A DNA stretch of 64,000 nucleotides from Fragum whitleyi (GCA_948146395.1 OX411543.1:20051459-20115458), one strand, 5' to 3'; numbered from the stretch's first letter, positions 47,901 to 62,900 are shown. The notes: generated by a model not told the origin, from the letters alone. A program made the numbers and translations.

Positions 47901-50900
47901 CAAAAATTCAAAGAGATTTCGGACTTTAATGCAAAGTTGGTGCAAACCAAATGAAACCATTCTTTTTCCATAAAATTTGATCAACTATTATATCACATGG
48001 ACATAAAATTTAAGAATGTCAAGGGAAAAGATTAAAATGCTCAGGTATTGAAAATGAGCCCGTGTGTGACATTTCCAACAATTTGAAATGTTAGTAAGGT
48101 GCAAACACTGAGAGGCATAGACAGCTACAAATTATGAATTTAAAGTCACCTGATGGTCTCTAGATACTTGGACAATTTTTCTATGAATAAAGCGCATAGT
48201 GAAGACTCTGGTCAGACTGTGCGGATGCACAGACTGGTCAGAGTCTTTGCTTTGGGCATATTTGAAATTGATGGAAATCTCACACAAAGGCTCAAATGTT
48301 AACTTACATTCACATCACAAGGCGCTCTCTTCAAGTAATATGTCACCCCATCATCTGTTGTGTTTGTAGCGTTGTTATAATATTGAGCTGCGCCCATTGA
48401 TCCCACATACGCTGCACTGACCACGTAGTAAGCAACAAACGCGATCTGTAGACACCATGGTATGATGGGCCAAACTAGGATGAATATCATGTTACCTATT
48501 GCTCTGAAAATAAGGTAATTGAATCATAATGACTGTGTTGACTGTTTCTAAAATAAGAGGACTGAATGAGAGGATCCAGGCGTAAGGACCAATGGCCAGC
48601 ATCTTGGAAAATCTGGAAAAGATTCTGGATAGCAATTTACCATTTTGTCAGAGGGCGCAAGTAAAATGTTGTAACAACAGCTCTATTCAAGCTGTAGTTA
48701 TGATATTTTGCTCACCTTTTGAGGAATATCATATGAAGATTAACATCCTCACAACCAGAGGCAAAAGTTCTACAAATGTGTATTGCCTGGTTAAAGATAT
48801 TAACCAGAGCAAAATTTTATTAATAAGAAAATAATAATAATAATTTAAACAAGAAAATGATTAAACTAAACCTTAACCACCTCTTTGAAAAGCCTATGTC
48901 TTGATAGTGCTATTCAAGGTATAACCAGGAAAAAGTTTAGTGAAAATATATCTTTAAATGAAGGAGGAAGGATATTTACTTAAAGGCCCCTTTTCCCATG
49001 ATGTCCCATTGTTGAACCACATGGCAAAGTTGTAGCGATGGTCACATGAGAAATCTAAGTTTCATGAAAATCCATGCATAAATGAAGAAGTTGGTCAGTA
49101 GAGCTAAAAATTGAGCATCACACTGAATCAAAGCTGTAGAAATGATTGAAGAAACTTTGTTCATGAGTATCTTACATACATGTTCATGTCACATCCATAT
49201 TATACAAGTATCTAAACATTATTTTCTTTACACCATAACTACTTGAATTATAATATAGCCCATTTCTATATGGACCAACATTTCGCCGAAAATCTCAGAA
49301 TCGAATTTATGAAGCATATTTCTTTCTTTTCATATCATATTTTCCAACTAATACCATGAAGAATTTTGTTGTTCAGAATTTTTGAAGTTGTAATAATAAT
49401 TTTGTCCGTCCATCTACATGGTAACTTTCTGCCTCTCATACCAACTTGTGTTTGTTATAAATGGAACAGCAAAATGTCTATCCAAAAATAGCTCAGATTT
49501 GCATAGGGGCCGAGTCAAAAGTTTATGCATTTTGGCAAGTCGTTTAAGAATAAAATCAAGTTCTTTTGTAACATTAATTTTGTAGATTTGTTCACTTCTT
49601 TAGGATATCAAATCTTAGTGTATTCTGTATCGGTTACAAAAACTGTTTGACCAGATAATTGATAATATTTTTTATCCATTCTGAGATGAACCCCATATTC
49701 CCTTATTAAGACCAATCAAAAAGAATTATTTTACGAAGTCGGTGGGATTTTCACAAGGAAAACTAGATAAGCAGGCGAGTAATAACGGTACAAATCACGG
49801 GATATTTGACTTTAAGACGTCCTGACTGTCAATATGCAATTTAGCTTTTCCAAATATGGAATAATAGATATCTCTTCTGTCAAATGTTTAGTATAAAACC
49901 ATGTGTATTTACTATTTGTTTACACTTTTTACAACTAAGCGCATTGACCACCCCTCGTGTTTAAGAGCAAAAAATGTGAAAATATTACATTAACTAGATA
50001 GACAAATCATTATTTTAAAATCCTTTTGTTTCCAAAAAATATATTTTTGAATGGTATTAAGCTGAAATTAATATTTCACGACATAGAAATCCTTCAATCA
50101 AACGCAATTTTATGTAATTGATGAAAAGGTTGGTCCATATAGAAGTCAAACAGACTATAACAAGAGCACAGCTAGTGGATGCCACACTAAGCATCAAGTT
50201 CTTGAAAGTGAAAAAAAAATATCTAAGTTGAAAAGGGGTAATAATTCTTAAAGAAATGAATTGGGAGTATTTCTCCTTAACAGCATGGACTGTCAATACT
50301 ATATTGAACACGAATGCCATCCCAGTTTTCATAAATTATTTGAGAATTTGTACCCTGCTTTGTATGTGGACTAACATGAGAAGCATGGTATGATTTTTAC
50401 ACATTTGAAATTATTTAAGCATCCTGAATGCAAGGCTTATTACAATCATTCGGAACACCACTCGGCCAATCTCTCGATAAACCTCAGATGTAAATAGACA
50501 AACTATTTTTAAAAAATTATGGGAAAACCTTGGAAAAACTCGATGATGTTAGTTAAAATGGTGTTAGCTCACAAAACTGTGAGTGAAAACATTCGACGTC
50601 GCCAACGCTACTCGTTTAACTCTCTCTTGTGAAACCATCGTATCCTAATATAAAAATCTTTAGATTCTTGAATAACGGCTGAAAAAATCTCAATTCTAGA
50701 GAATTATTCGTTAAAACTGTTTCATGCTGAGCCATCAATGACAAAACTATATAACAAACATACCTGCTAGCCTCTTTGATGAGTTCTATAGCAATACAGA
50801 TTCTCTTGACCAGAAATATGAATATCAGGATAAATATAGCCAGAAGTGTAGCACTTGTACACGCTGAAATGGACAAATGAAGTTGTTCTTCAGGAAAGGA

Positions 50901-53900
50901 AATCAATTTATCCTTAATTATCATTTTTTTTTTGCATTTCTTGATCTAGTGACTTATGATACAATATAAAATCAAATTCTTCCTCAAATCATATTTTTTT
51001 GTTACAGAATTTTTACATTTGAAAAAGTGAACTTAGTTAAAAGAAAATATTTTGTTGTAAAAGAGCTTAATTTAAAAGTTATCTCTGAAAAAATTGGATT
51101 AAGAATAGCAACAAAGTAAAGAATTATTTGGAATAATAGAAAGCAACAAAATTATATTTCAGATTGCTGGATGAAATATTCTACAAGAAGAATTATGATG
51201 AAATTACTCACCAAAAGCAAGCCAAGTCTTTTTAAGCTGTAAGTAATAGTTAAACTCCCCAGCAAACAATGGTGACACACCATATTCCTCGTCTGGTGAC
51301 CCAGAGTTCTTGAGTCTGTAATACTCTTTGTAACAGTAGTAGGTGGCTGTAAAAACATTATGAGAAAGAAATACAAATTTCACCCTTTTCTATGTAGTCC
51401 CTTTATTTTATATTCTTTGTGAATTTATTTATGTTCGCAAAAACAGATGGTGGAAAAAAGGAAGAAGTTGCTTGTTTCGAGCAATATTTCCTATTACATA
51501 ATGTTTGCTTTTAATTGCACCTAATTTTTATTGTCCTTTGCAATCTTTTTCAATTCATACCAAAATTTTAACAACTAGAAAGCCATGAATGGCTTGAGTT
51601 GCTCCACAGGCTTGAAATTCTTTTAATAGCAAATCAAAGTTTTGACTAGATTTTTAGATATTTTGGGTTCTACTGGTGTTGAAAATGATTTACAAAGTTT
51701 CCACTATACAACATATAGAGAAATGACCTCCACCCATAAAAGACAAATTTTTTATCCAATTACTATAATTTTTGGCTGCATGCTAACAGGTCACTCGAAG
51801 ATCATACTAATGAAGTTTAATTGGTATCCATCGGTTACATTCTGAGGAAATGATTTTCAAAGTGTCCACAGTATAACATATTGAGAAATGACCTCCGCCC
51901 ATAAAATGCATTTTTTTCATCTGATCACAATAATTCTTGGCTGCATGATAATGGGTCAACCAAGGATAATTCCAGTGACATTTGGTTGATATCCATCAAT
52001 TAGATTCTGAGAAAATGATTTTCAAAGTTCCCACTATATAACATATAGAGAAATGACCTCCGCCCATTAAAATCATATTTTTCATCTAATCACAATTATT
52101 TTTGGTAGACTGATAAAGGGTCCCTCAAGGATCATTCCAGTGAAATTTGGTTATTATCCATCAGTTACACTCTGAGAAAATGATTTTGAAAGTTTCTACT
52201 ATATAACATATAGAGAAATGACCTCTGTCCATAAAATACATATTTTTCATCGGATCACAATAATTTTGGTAGACTGACAAAGGGTCACTCAAGTATCATT
52301 CCAGTGAAATTTGGTTGATACCCATCAGTTACATTCTGAGAAATGATTTTCAAAGTTTCCACTATACAACATATAGAGAAATGATCTCCACCACTAAAAT
52401 ACATTTTTTTCATCCGACCACAATTATGTTTTCTAGACTGATTGAGGGTCACCCAAGGATCATTCATGTAAAATTTAATTTGTATCCATCAATTACAATC
52501 TGAGAAAACTCACTTTTTACCATATTTGGAAATTAGCCGCACCCATTGTTTTTCATTTTCATTGGATCAAAATTTCTTGAACAACTTTGAGAGAGAGTCA
52601 CCCAAGGATCATTCCTGCGAAGTTTGGTTAAAATTCATCCTGTAGTTTCTGAGGAGAAGATTTTTTAAAAAAAAAAAAGTTTACGACCGGACGCATGGAC
52701 AGACAGACGCACAATAGACAAAACGCCTTGACAATAGCCCCAGTGGCCTTTAATTACAGGCTAACTTTATATCTCTCCAGTGCTTTCAGCAGTTAAATAT
52801 TAGTACCATTTTGCCAGGATTTTTATTCAGCATGACAAGGTTAAATTGTGTAAGGATTCACATTTTCATAGCTTCAGTTTAGATTTGAACATATGTAGTT
52901 AATAGAGTGTTTTCTTACCAAAGCCCCAACAACCCAAAAACAGTCCAATAGTGATCCAAACAAAAACACCAGCAATCCATCGTAACAATATGATCCATAT
53001 AAAACAGAAAATGGCTGCTCCACCCAAACATCTGAAAGAATAATATTAATTCTCAATGAAACCACATGTTGTAGGTACTCATTAGAGGGGTGTGGAATTG
53101 TCTGACACAGGCTTTTCTACCTGCAGAAAAGTACATTTACAAGGCCACTTGTCCATGGACAAGTAAATACCAGAGCTAATTGTGGAATGGCACTAAATAG
53201 ATATAATAGATTAAATAGTCTAATATTTGTATCATATGGTTGAAAACATTGTTTTCAATGAGGAGATGCTGGGCTTCAGCATTTTCTTCATTAAAGACAA
53301 TTTTTTTCTCAATATTCATCCATCCCTTTTTTGCAGACAAGTTCATTTTGATCTTTGATAAGTAGTAAATCATCTTGCACTTGTCCAAGGACAAATGGAG
53401 AAAATCCTTATTTCCACATCCCTGCTTGTACTATCAAATAGGAGAACAATAACCTTCACAAGTCAAGGGTTCTAACTTCACTTTGTTGCCTCCTAAAGGA
53501 AATTTTTCTGCTGATCCCTTGATAATTGCTTTCTTCAGAAAAATTGATATCATCATGAAATAACGTTGAATATACTTTTAATAAATAATGTCCCTGAGGG
53601 GTATGGAAAAATACATTTTCTCCACTTGTCCCTGGACAAGTAAAAGAGGATTTTTTTTTACTTATCAATGATAAAAAAATATCAAAAAAGAGAATGGATA
53701 AATTTTGAGAAAACATTGTTTTAAAAGAAGAAAATGCTGGAATCTGTAGAGTCTGTGGTCTAGTGGTAAGGACAGTGGCTTTGGGATCCAAAAGTCCTCG
53801 GATCGTATTCCGGCCAGATCACAGGAATTTTTCTGAGCAAAAAATTAACTCCACGTTGCTCCTCTCCACCCATGTGTATAAATGTGTTCTGTGAGAATGT

Positions 53901-56900
53901 AAGTCAAAGTTTTGTGGCTGCCAATGTGTGCCGTATGTGAACAGCAACTTGCAGTTTGATGATCATGGGTAAAGTGTGAAGTCTGTTGAATATGCCTTGC
54001 AAAACAGAACCAACTATAACTATATATTTTCTTCATTGGAAAAGCTATTTACTACACTTTCATACAAACACGAGGCTAAGCAATCTCTTAGATCTATTTT
54101 GTTTAATTCTAAGACTTGCCCAGGGTTTTACTTGTCACCAGATATGTGGCCTAGAAAAATTTACTTGTTCACAGGAAGAAAAACCTGGTCTGCGCCATAC
54201 AAGCCAGGCATGGGATTTCCGCGCCTGTGTCCTAAATGTCTCCTATAAATTACATGTACAGTATTTATTCTAATAATTGCCCGGGCGTTTATTAGAATAG
54301 TCTTGATCGACGCAGTTGGTGGGTGGGCGATTATTGGAGGTATTCTGTAGAGCAATAACTCAAACTTCCTATGTATGAACCTACAATGTCTTTAAAAAGC
54401 GACAATGTGACACCTATCTGGTAAATACAAAAAAGATTTCCAAAAATGAGGAACAAAGACGCATAATAATGACGCTACTCAGATCTCCCTGTTTGTTCAT
54501 TGTTACCGTTTTTCAATAAACAGAGCGATACGCTGCTTTACATAACATCACAATGAAACCAAGGGATTCTCGCGGATGTATTTATATTCTACTATAAACC
54601 AATGAAATAACATGAATGTTAATTGACTATTAAATAGCAATAAAAAATTCCTTTTTGATACCGTGCCCCCAAAAATTGTCGACTTCTGCAAGTATGACGC
54701 TGATGACCTTGCTGTTCTGTTCAGATTTTGAATTATATTCAATGGAGCAAGAAACATATGCCAGACAATCATATTTAAATATCAATTATTTTACTCATCT
54801 ATATTCTTTTTACTGAGTGCCTAACACCAATTACGGGCGAAGAAGAATGAAATTACTTGATAATGCTTGTTTCGTAGTGTTCAATAAATTATTCTATATT
54901 TTCAGAAAATTGCATTATTAATTGTTTTAGTAGATAAGAAAATACCGCATATCGCTGTCACGATTCCAAAAGATTGTAAATACATCCGATCATAGCTGCT
55001 GCATGCACTTATTTTAATATACACTTCACATTTCAATTGAAACCTATTGTTTACTTCTTGTATATTTTTTGCAAAAATACAAGAAAATAAATCAAAAAGC
55101 CGTAACAGGAAATAGTCCTATCCCCTATTTGTTGCGAAAATAACATTAAGTATCCTGTTTTCCTACATTCTAAAATCCACAACAAAGTCACAAAGATATA
55201 GTTAAATAATAATTTTTAAGAGTTTGGCATCTACCGAGACACGTTGGACGCTTGCAAGCCCTGGAAACACTTCCAAAAATAGCTGTCAGCGTCTTTGATC
55301 ATCTGTTCACCCTCTGTGTGAAATTAACTGTTCCACGTCCCCTTACCTCGTTGCGAGACAAAAATATTCATTGGCTACTCAGATTTAATTTCAGATAATT
55401 GAAACAAAAATCATTGAATATCGTTAAATTCTTTTTTATTCAGTTATTTCTTAAGAACATCATAATTTTGGATTAAAAGATAGTAACCATGTTTCGGACA
55501 AATGTTTCCCGTCAGTGGGAGCTAAACACGCTGTTGTTACGTCTGACCGTAAATCATGCACACATTCTTTCTTTGACATCGGGTATAAAAATATTTTTGA
55601 TAATCATTGTTTACGATAAAACATCGAAGCTAAATAGAAATGATTCAAATTGGGTAAATCATGCAGTCACAAACATTGCAAAAATAGGGATCACAAGCAT
55701 TGCCCGATCTGCTGTCAATTTTGTAAACAAATCCCAGTTCATCAAAATAATGGAATCATGAATTGTCAAATTTTTTGGTATTTGTTGAAGGTGTTGCATG
55801 AATTTTATGGTATTTGTTGGAATAATTGGGAAGTTTACATTAAGAGCAATTTTTCTCTAATCGGGGGGATGGGTGATAATTAGACATCAACTCTGAAAAA
55901 CGGTCTTAAAATGCCCGATTTTGAGAGGTGATATGGGGGATGGGCGATTATTAGAATATGGGCGATTATTAGAATAAATACAGTATTTTGTTTTCTGCAC
56001 CCAACAGTAGAACATTAGCACCTATATGGGGTGTTCTTTATATTTTACTGTATCAGGTATAACTCTTCTTTCAATATTGTTTACAAAATATTTAATTAAA
56101 TATCTACTTACGCTAAAATTAGCCACCAGGAGTTAACAAAATCTTTAAACACAAGTTCTGCATAATCTTTCAGGGCATAAAACTTGGCTAAAAACCTGAA
56201 AAGATAGATACAAATTTCCTGTTTAACCCTTTCCTGTTTTGCAAAATTTTGGACCTGTCCAAATTCAAAGGTTTTGCAGACGAAAATTAAAAGTGGATTT
56301 AATTTGAAAATTAACCATTCATTAGGGTAGAAAATAGTGTGGAAAAAGAAGAAATTGCTTGTCAGAAGCAATTTCTTCTTTTTTCACAATGTTTTCTCAA
56401 TCATAAAATCACAGGCACGTAAAAAGCAGGGATTAAACAGCAAAGGGTTAAAAACATAAGATCACTATTTCAGACTCTTGTTGTAAAAAATTCTTTGAAA
56501 GATAATAAAAATATTAGTAGATTGATAAAAATCATGTCCGCTTCCCATTCATGAGATCAGGGTTTCAATCCCTTAACTGACAATTGATGATCACAATGAA
56601 AAGAAACAAGAGCTGTCGGAGGACAGCGAAGCTCGACTATTCCTAGTGCTGGATAGTAACAGCAAATCAATATCGACATTGGAAATTCAATAAAATGAAA
56701 GTCAAGAGAAAAGAATCTTTGTCTTGAGGCTGATATTATGGTCACAGAAGCATGTGCAGAGTTTCAAAGCAATAGCTTTAGTAGGAACAGATATACAACT
56801 AACATAAAACATTTGCACGTAAAAACTTAACCAAGATTTTCTAAGGCCAAAAAGGGTTAAAATTCCACTAAATTAAATATCAGAGTAATTAATCTTTTTC

Positions 56901-59900
56901 TGTGGGCTAATATAATGGTCAAAGAAGCATGTGTAAAGTTTCCAAGCAACAGCTGTAGTAGAAATAGAGATATTACACAAATACAACATTTGCACGTAAA
57001 AACTTAACCAAGAATTTCTAAGTCCATAAAGGGTTATAAATCCACTAAATTCTATACCAGAGAATTGAATCTTTATTAAGAGGCTGTTGTTATGAACATT
57101 GAAGCATGTGCAAAGTTTGAAAGCAATAGCTTTAATAGAATTAGAGATATAACTGATGTACAACATTTGCACGTAAAAACTAAACCAAGAATTTCTGAGT
57201 CTGAAAAAGGTTAAAATTCCACTAAATTCAATATCAGAGTAATAAATCTTTGTCTAGAGGGTGATATCATGTAAACAGAAGCATGTGTAGAGTTTCCAAG
57301 CAAAAGCCTATGTAGAAATAGAGCTATAACTGATGTACAACATTTGCACGTAAAAACTTAACCAAGATTTCTAAGTCCGAAAAGGGTTAAAATTCCACTT
57401 AATTCAAAATGAGAGTATTGAATCTTTGTCTAGACGCTGATATTATGGTCACAGAAGCATGTGCAAAGTTTCAAAGCAATAGCTTTAGTAGAAATAGGGA
57501 TATTACAGAAATACAACATTTGCACATAAAAACTTAACCAAGATTTTCTAAGTCTGAAAAGGGTTAAAATTCCACTAAATTCAATATCAGAGTAATGAAT
57601 CTTTGTCAAGAGGCTGATATTATGGTCACAGAAGCATGTGTAAAGTTGCAAAGCAATAGCTTTAATAGAAACAGAAATATTACAGATAAACAACATTTGC
57701 ACGTAAAAACTTAACCAAGATTTCTAAGTCCGAAAAGGGTTAAAATTCCACTAAATTCAATATCAGAGTAATGAATCTTTGTCTAGATGCTGATATTATG
57801 GTCACAGAAGCATGTGCAAAGTTTCAAAGCAATAGCTTTAATAGAAACAGAGATTTTAAACACTTGCACGTAAAAACTTAACCAAAGCATTACGCTGACG
57901 CCGACGCCGACGCCCGGGTGACTGGAATAGCCCCCCTATTCTTCGAATAGTCGAGCTAAAAATATCTTCCATGCCTTTAAAAAAAGGAATAATCCCACTT
58001 TGGCAGGAGGTTAAAACAAAGTACGGTCTGAACTCATATGGAGTCTGATCTAAGTCTATACAACCTGAATTTCGATTTTTTAACCATAAAAGTTTGAAAA
58101 ATATATTTTCAAAATAATTGCCCTGTAGGTTTTGGTGCATTCAGTGTTGTTGTTTTTTGTACTTTGATTTAAATGCATTATTACCAAGATATTTGTCTTT
58201 AGCAAGACAAGAGTCAGTTTGAATAACTTACTCGCTGGCTTCATTCAGTAGATTCCCAGTCAACAATGTACCATCAGCTGCAGTCAGGTTATTTCCAGAA
58301 CTATCTGCTAAAGCTGCTGTGTAGTCGGCTAGGTCCTTAAATATGGAGGGGATACACCTTCCTACCACTGTAAAATAATGAATTACAAACCTTGGAATTA
58401 TTGTGAAAATAAAAAGTCAAATAGTTCATAGGTCTGATTAGGAAAAGAGAACATTTTTTTTTTTCTTGAAGAAACCCAATATTGAAAGTACTATATGGTA
58501 TTAAAAAGGAACAAAGGCACTGCCAGAGGCTGTGACCTCTTGGCTAACAATTTCCGAACAAGCAATTCCTCAATTTCCCACACTTTCTTACTCAAAAAGA
58601 CAAAAAAAAATGCTAAAAATTTAGCTTGTGGGTGAACTTTTCAAGATTTTCACACAAGTGTGTTTTGTACAAACACATACACCAGCCCTGTGTTCAGGAT
58701 AACAAGGCAGTGCAAAATGTCTGTTGATTTTAACTCCCTTTGCAAGTGCACTTGCAAAGCGGGATATAATTTTGCAAATAATTTGCGCTGTTTTGTCATC
58801 CTGAACTCAGGGCAGCATAGACAACCACACCACACAATAAGGATGTTAGCTTACCCCTAAAGAGACCAGACCTTTTCCATCTACAGAGAGCATGGAGAAG
58901 ACTCTCAGGTCAGACTGACGCCGACGCCGACATCCGAGGGTATGACAATAGCTCTTTCGAGACTTTGTCCCGGGCGAGCTAAAAAGTGGACATTCTTAAC
59001 CGTAAAAATGTTTATTATTGAACCTTATGACGTAAGAACCCATTAGAATCGTCTCATTGAGACGATTCTTATGGATTCGAACATCCAACGATCCAGTAAG
59101 AATAATGCAATAATCTTTCTATGCTTAAAAAAAACACGTCTTTTTATCGTTTGATATTGTATTAAGCGACCATTTCCATAAGCGACTGCTTTTTATTGGT
59201 CCCCTTAGTGGTCGCTTAACGCAAGTTTTACTGTATGTCTTGCACAGGCTCAATAGTCTTCTGCTTTCAATTTGAATTAGTCTTGGGTAAGATGTATTAC
59301 TTACAATCAGTTGTAGGTACATAATACGCTGCACAGTCTTCATCATCTATCAAATTGTTTTTCACATCCTGAAATATAGAACAATTATGAATGGTAACTT
59401 TGTTCTTATTTAATCAATCATCCGTATGAGTTTGCTCCCTTAAATCTTTATAGAGGATAAGTTCCATTATGCTAGATTTTCATTTTGCTAAATATGAGCC
59501 TGATTCTAGACAAAAAACAATCCTATGCTCCTTTTCCCAAACTGTTTTCATGTTTAACAAAAAGTATGGAAAAAGGGCTTGAAATGAGGTTCAGCTAAGT
59601 GCCAATCCTCTGCATCACTTCATGCATAAGATTAAATGAATTTAGGTGCAAATTATTTTTTCTTGGAGCCCATCTTTTAACGGAGGTACTTGAGTCGACA
59701 TACATTTTCGTGGGTAGTTATGTGCAATGAAAAATTTTTGCTGCAAGGAACTGTTTTCTGGAGATGATATTCAAGAAAATATAACACTCTTTAAGCAGCA
59801 CTAAGTTATTTAACCCAAATTAGTTTTTTTTAAAGGAGCTACAGACTGACAAAATGTGCCAATTTACTATATAATTTAACACGGCCAAAACAGACAGGAG

Positions 59901-62900
59901 TGAAACCTTAGATGAAACAGCAATTCTGAAAGACAACTGTAAATCTTAGGAAGAAACTATGAACAATGTTGCCTCCCTTAGTCTACTGTCCTTTGATGCT
60001 CATATAATTACAGAAAATACTAGTATACTTTCAAAACATAATTAATGTTTGATAAGATTAATTCAATAGCTCCTAGTAAAACAATTGTAACTGCCTATAC
60101 ACAAATCAGCAGTTACAACTGTTTTGCGCTGAGTCATCAAATTGCCTTATTGCAAGGGTTAATAAACCTTTGGGTGCAACACTTGGCTGCAGGTGCAGGA
60201 TAGTGCAAAAAATTTGAGACAAAAAAGCACCATAACTCTTACAAGTTATCCCCTTAATTGTTTGGATAGCTCATGTGATGTTAAAAACACTTATCAAGTT
60301 ATATGAAGATACTTTCAATAATAACAGAGAATATGACCAAGTTTAATATTTCCCAACACCTACACCCTTAGCAACGCCAATGTGAACAACGGCAAGATGA
60401 TGACAAGACCTCTTGTCTCTCAATAAACACTTACTGCTGCCGTGGAGACCTGTGCAGCAGGATCAGTTATACTATTCTTACATATCAACTGATCATAGTC
60501 CGACTGTGTGGCGGTACCCAGACCAACTTTTGATGTCAGTAGAAGATATGTGTAATACGAAGTTGGACAGGCTGCTCGACACACCTGCAAATACACATAA
60601 AATATTTAGTTATAAAACTGGAAGAAAAAAATCAATCAATTTAAAACTTTATCCAAAAGGGGGCATAATTCTAACAAAAATGCTTTAAGAACATGCTTTA
60701 AAAATGCTTTGAGTTACTCTTGTAATGCAGAAAAAAGTTGTCATCTTTCAAGTCAATTAAATTAACTGAAATATGGCCAAGGTTAAAGTATGTCACTCTC
60801 CCAACAACTAAGCCTACAGTGATGGGGTCATGACAACAACTCAACTTTTTGATCCAAAAAAGCAGAGCTAAAAATATGAGAGCATTTACTTAATTAACAT
60901 GAAAAATAATGGATTCCTAGTTTTCTTATGCCATCCTCTAGGAACGTTCAGATGGTCATCCCACAACATGCCAATTGGTTGGAGACAAATGCTGAAAAGA
61001 ACATTTGCCGTGACTTTGGATCAAAGTATGAACCTCAAGACTGAGAGTCTGACTAGCTATGGCTGAAGCTTGACAATTTTGAGCTAGTTCAATTTATGCA
61101 GGGATTGACACTAGGAGGCCGTTGGATTTAAGGGACGACCAGTAGAGGCATTTATGTTGCAGGTCCTTAAGGCCTGTGGTTAATGGCCATATCATTCCCA
61201 AGCTGTGAAGTTTTGAGAGAAAAAGTTGCCTTTCCAACACCAACTTTTTTTTGTTACCCTTATGAAAATATTTTAGGGAAAAGAAGAAATCGCTTATATC
61301 TCAAAAGATTTCTTCTTGTTACAACACTGTTTTGATTACAATTTACTTTTTAAAATGCTCTTAAATAAATATTCAGTCCAACCTGTATTAAGCAAGCGTC
61401 TTAGGGACATTAAAAAAAATGCTTGCTTAATACAGGTCAATTTTAGTGTAAACGCTTTATTTTTGGAACTCAGTGGGTGCTTGCTTTAAACAGGTTGCTT
61501 GTGGAATACAGGTGGCTGCTAAGACAGGTTTGACTGCACTCTTAAGAAAGAACCTGTTTTTTTACAGTAGGAACTGAAAGATTTTTGGCTAAAAGGGCTG
61601 GTGATAAAAACTGGTTTGTGTTGAACCCTGAATATGTATAGATAGAAAGACAAAAAATAATATTATGCAACACCTGCTTGAAAATAATTATTTGTTTTAT
61701 GATGACAATACAAGAACAATTTTCTAGCAGCAATAAATCTTGAAACATATGGAAAAAACAGTTTACAGTTTCATTTGATCTACTTCATGACAAAATATAA
61801 ACATGTCAAACTTTGTACAAAAAAATGCAATTAATAATTATTTCAAGTATTGGAAAATCTCTCTTTCAATTGTAAAAATAAACTTAATCATTCATTATTC
61901 ATTTATCAAATTTTTCATAATTAAATCATTGTTTTTCATTTGTTCTCTCTCTCTCTTTTTCTAATGCCGTATTTTTCCTAATGAACGCTCCTAGGATTTA
62001 TACATTACATGGTCAGGGAGCTTCTATTCAGTATGTGTTTTCATTAAAATTGATGTCTTTTAGGCCCTTTTCCCTTTAATTTGAGGTTAATTTCTCCAAA
62101 ACAATCATATAAATGATTGTTTAGAGGAAATTCATCTCAAATTAGAGAAGAAGTCTCAAAAAGTTCCTAAAATTAAGGCATTTGAAGTTGGTTTTCTCAG
62201 TAAAAAATGTAGGGGTGCTACTATTAGAGAAGGCCCTATTATTAGAGGAACTGGGGTAAATTGAATCAGTTTAGATATCTATAAAAGGTTCAACTTATTC
62301 AAAATAAGAAAGACAAACAAAAACAACTCACAGAAGGTGTAGGACACCCTGTTGCTATAGCAGCCACACCAACTTTTGTACACTGTAGAATGTCGAAATA
62401 ATGAAGATATGGCTTTGATCTGAAAAATATATCATACCACATGATAATGTGATGGCTCAGCCTGAAACAGTTGTAACTGCCTATAAACGTCAAGGCAGTT
62501 ACAACTGTTTCGCGCTGAGCCATCATTATGTGGTATTTTAATTATGTGTTATTTTAGACAATTATCACATAAACATTTGTGGCACATGTGTTCATTTGAT
62601 ATGTCTAAAATATGTAGATGTTTATAGGAATAGCAAATGATATCGATCTAATTCATTCATAAATGTTATTGAAATTAGGCTTTGTTTACTAAATTTAAAT
62701 TGCACTCTGGTTGGCTAAGAATTTTGCTCGTGTCTCATGAGCACACCTTGGAATACCATACTGTATTGTATATTTCTTTAAAACTAAACAAATCTTTTTA
62801 CACTTTTGTTGAGTAATTTCAAATTATTAAGAACGAGAATAACTTTTGATTTCATGCAGAAGGTACCTTAATACCGATTTACTCTTATATTAGATTGTGA

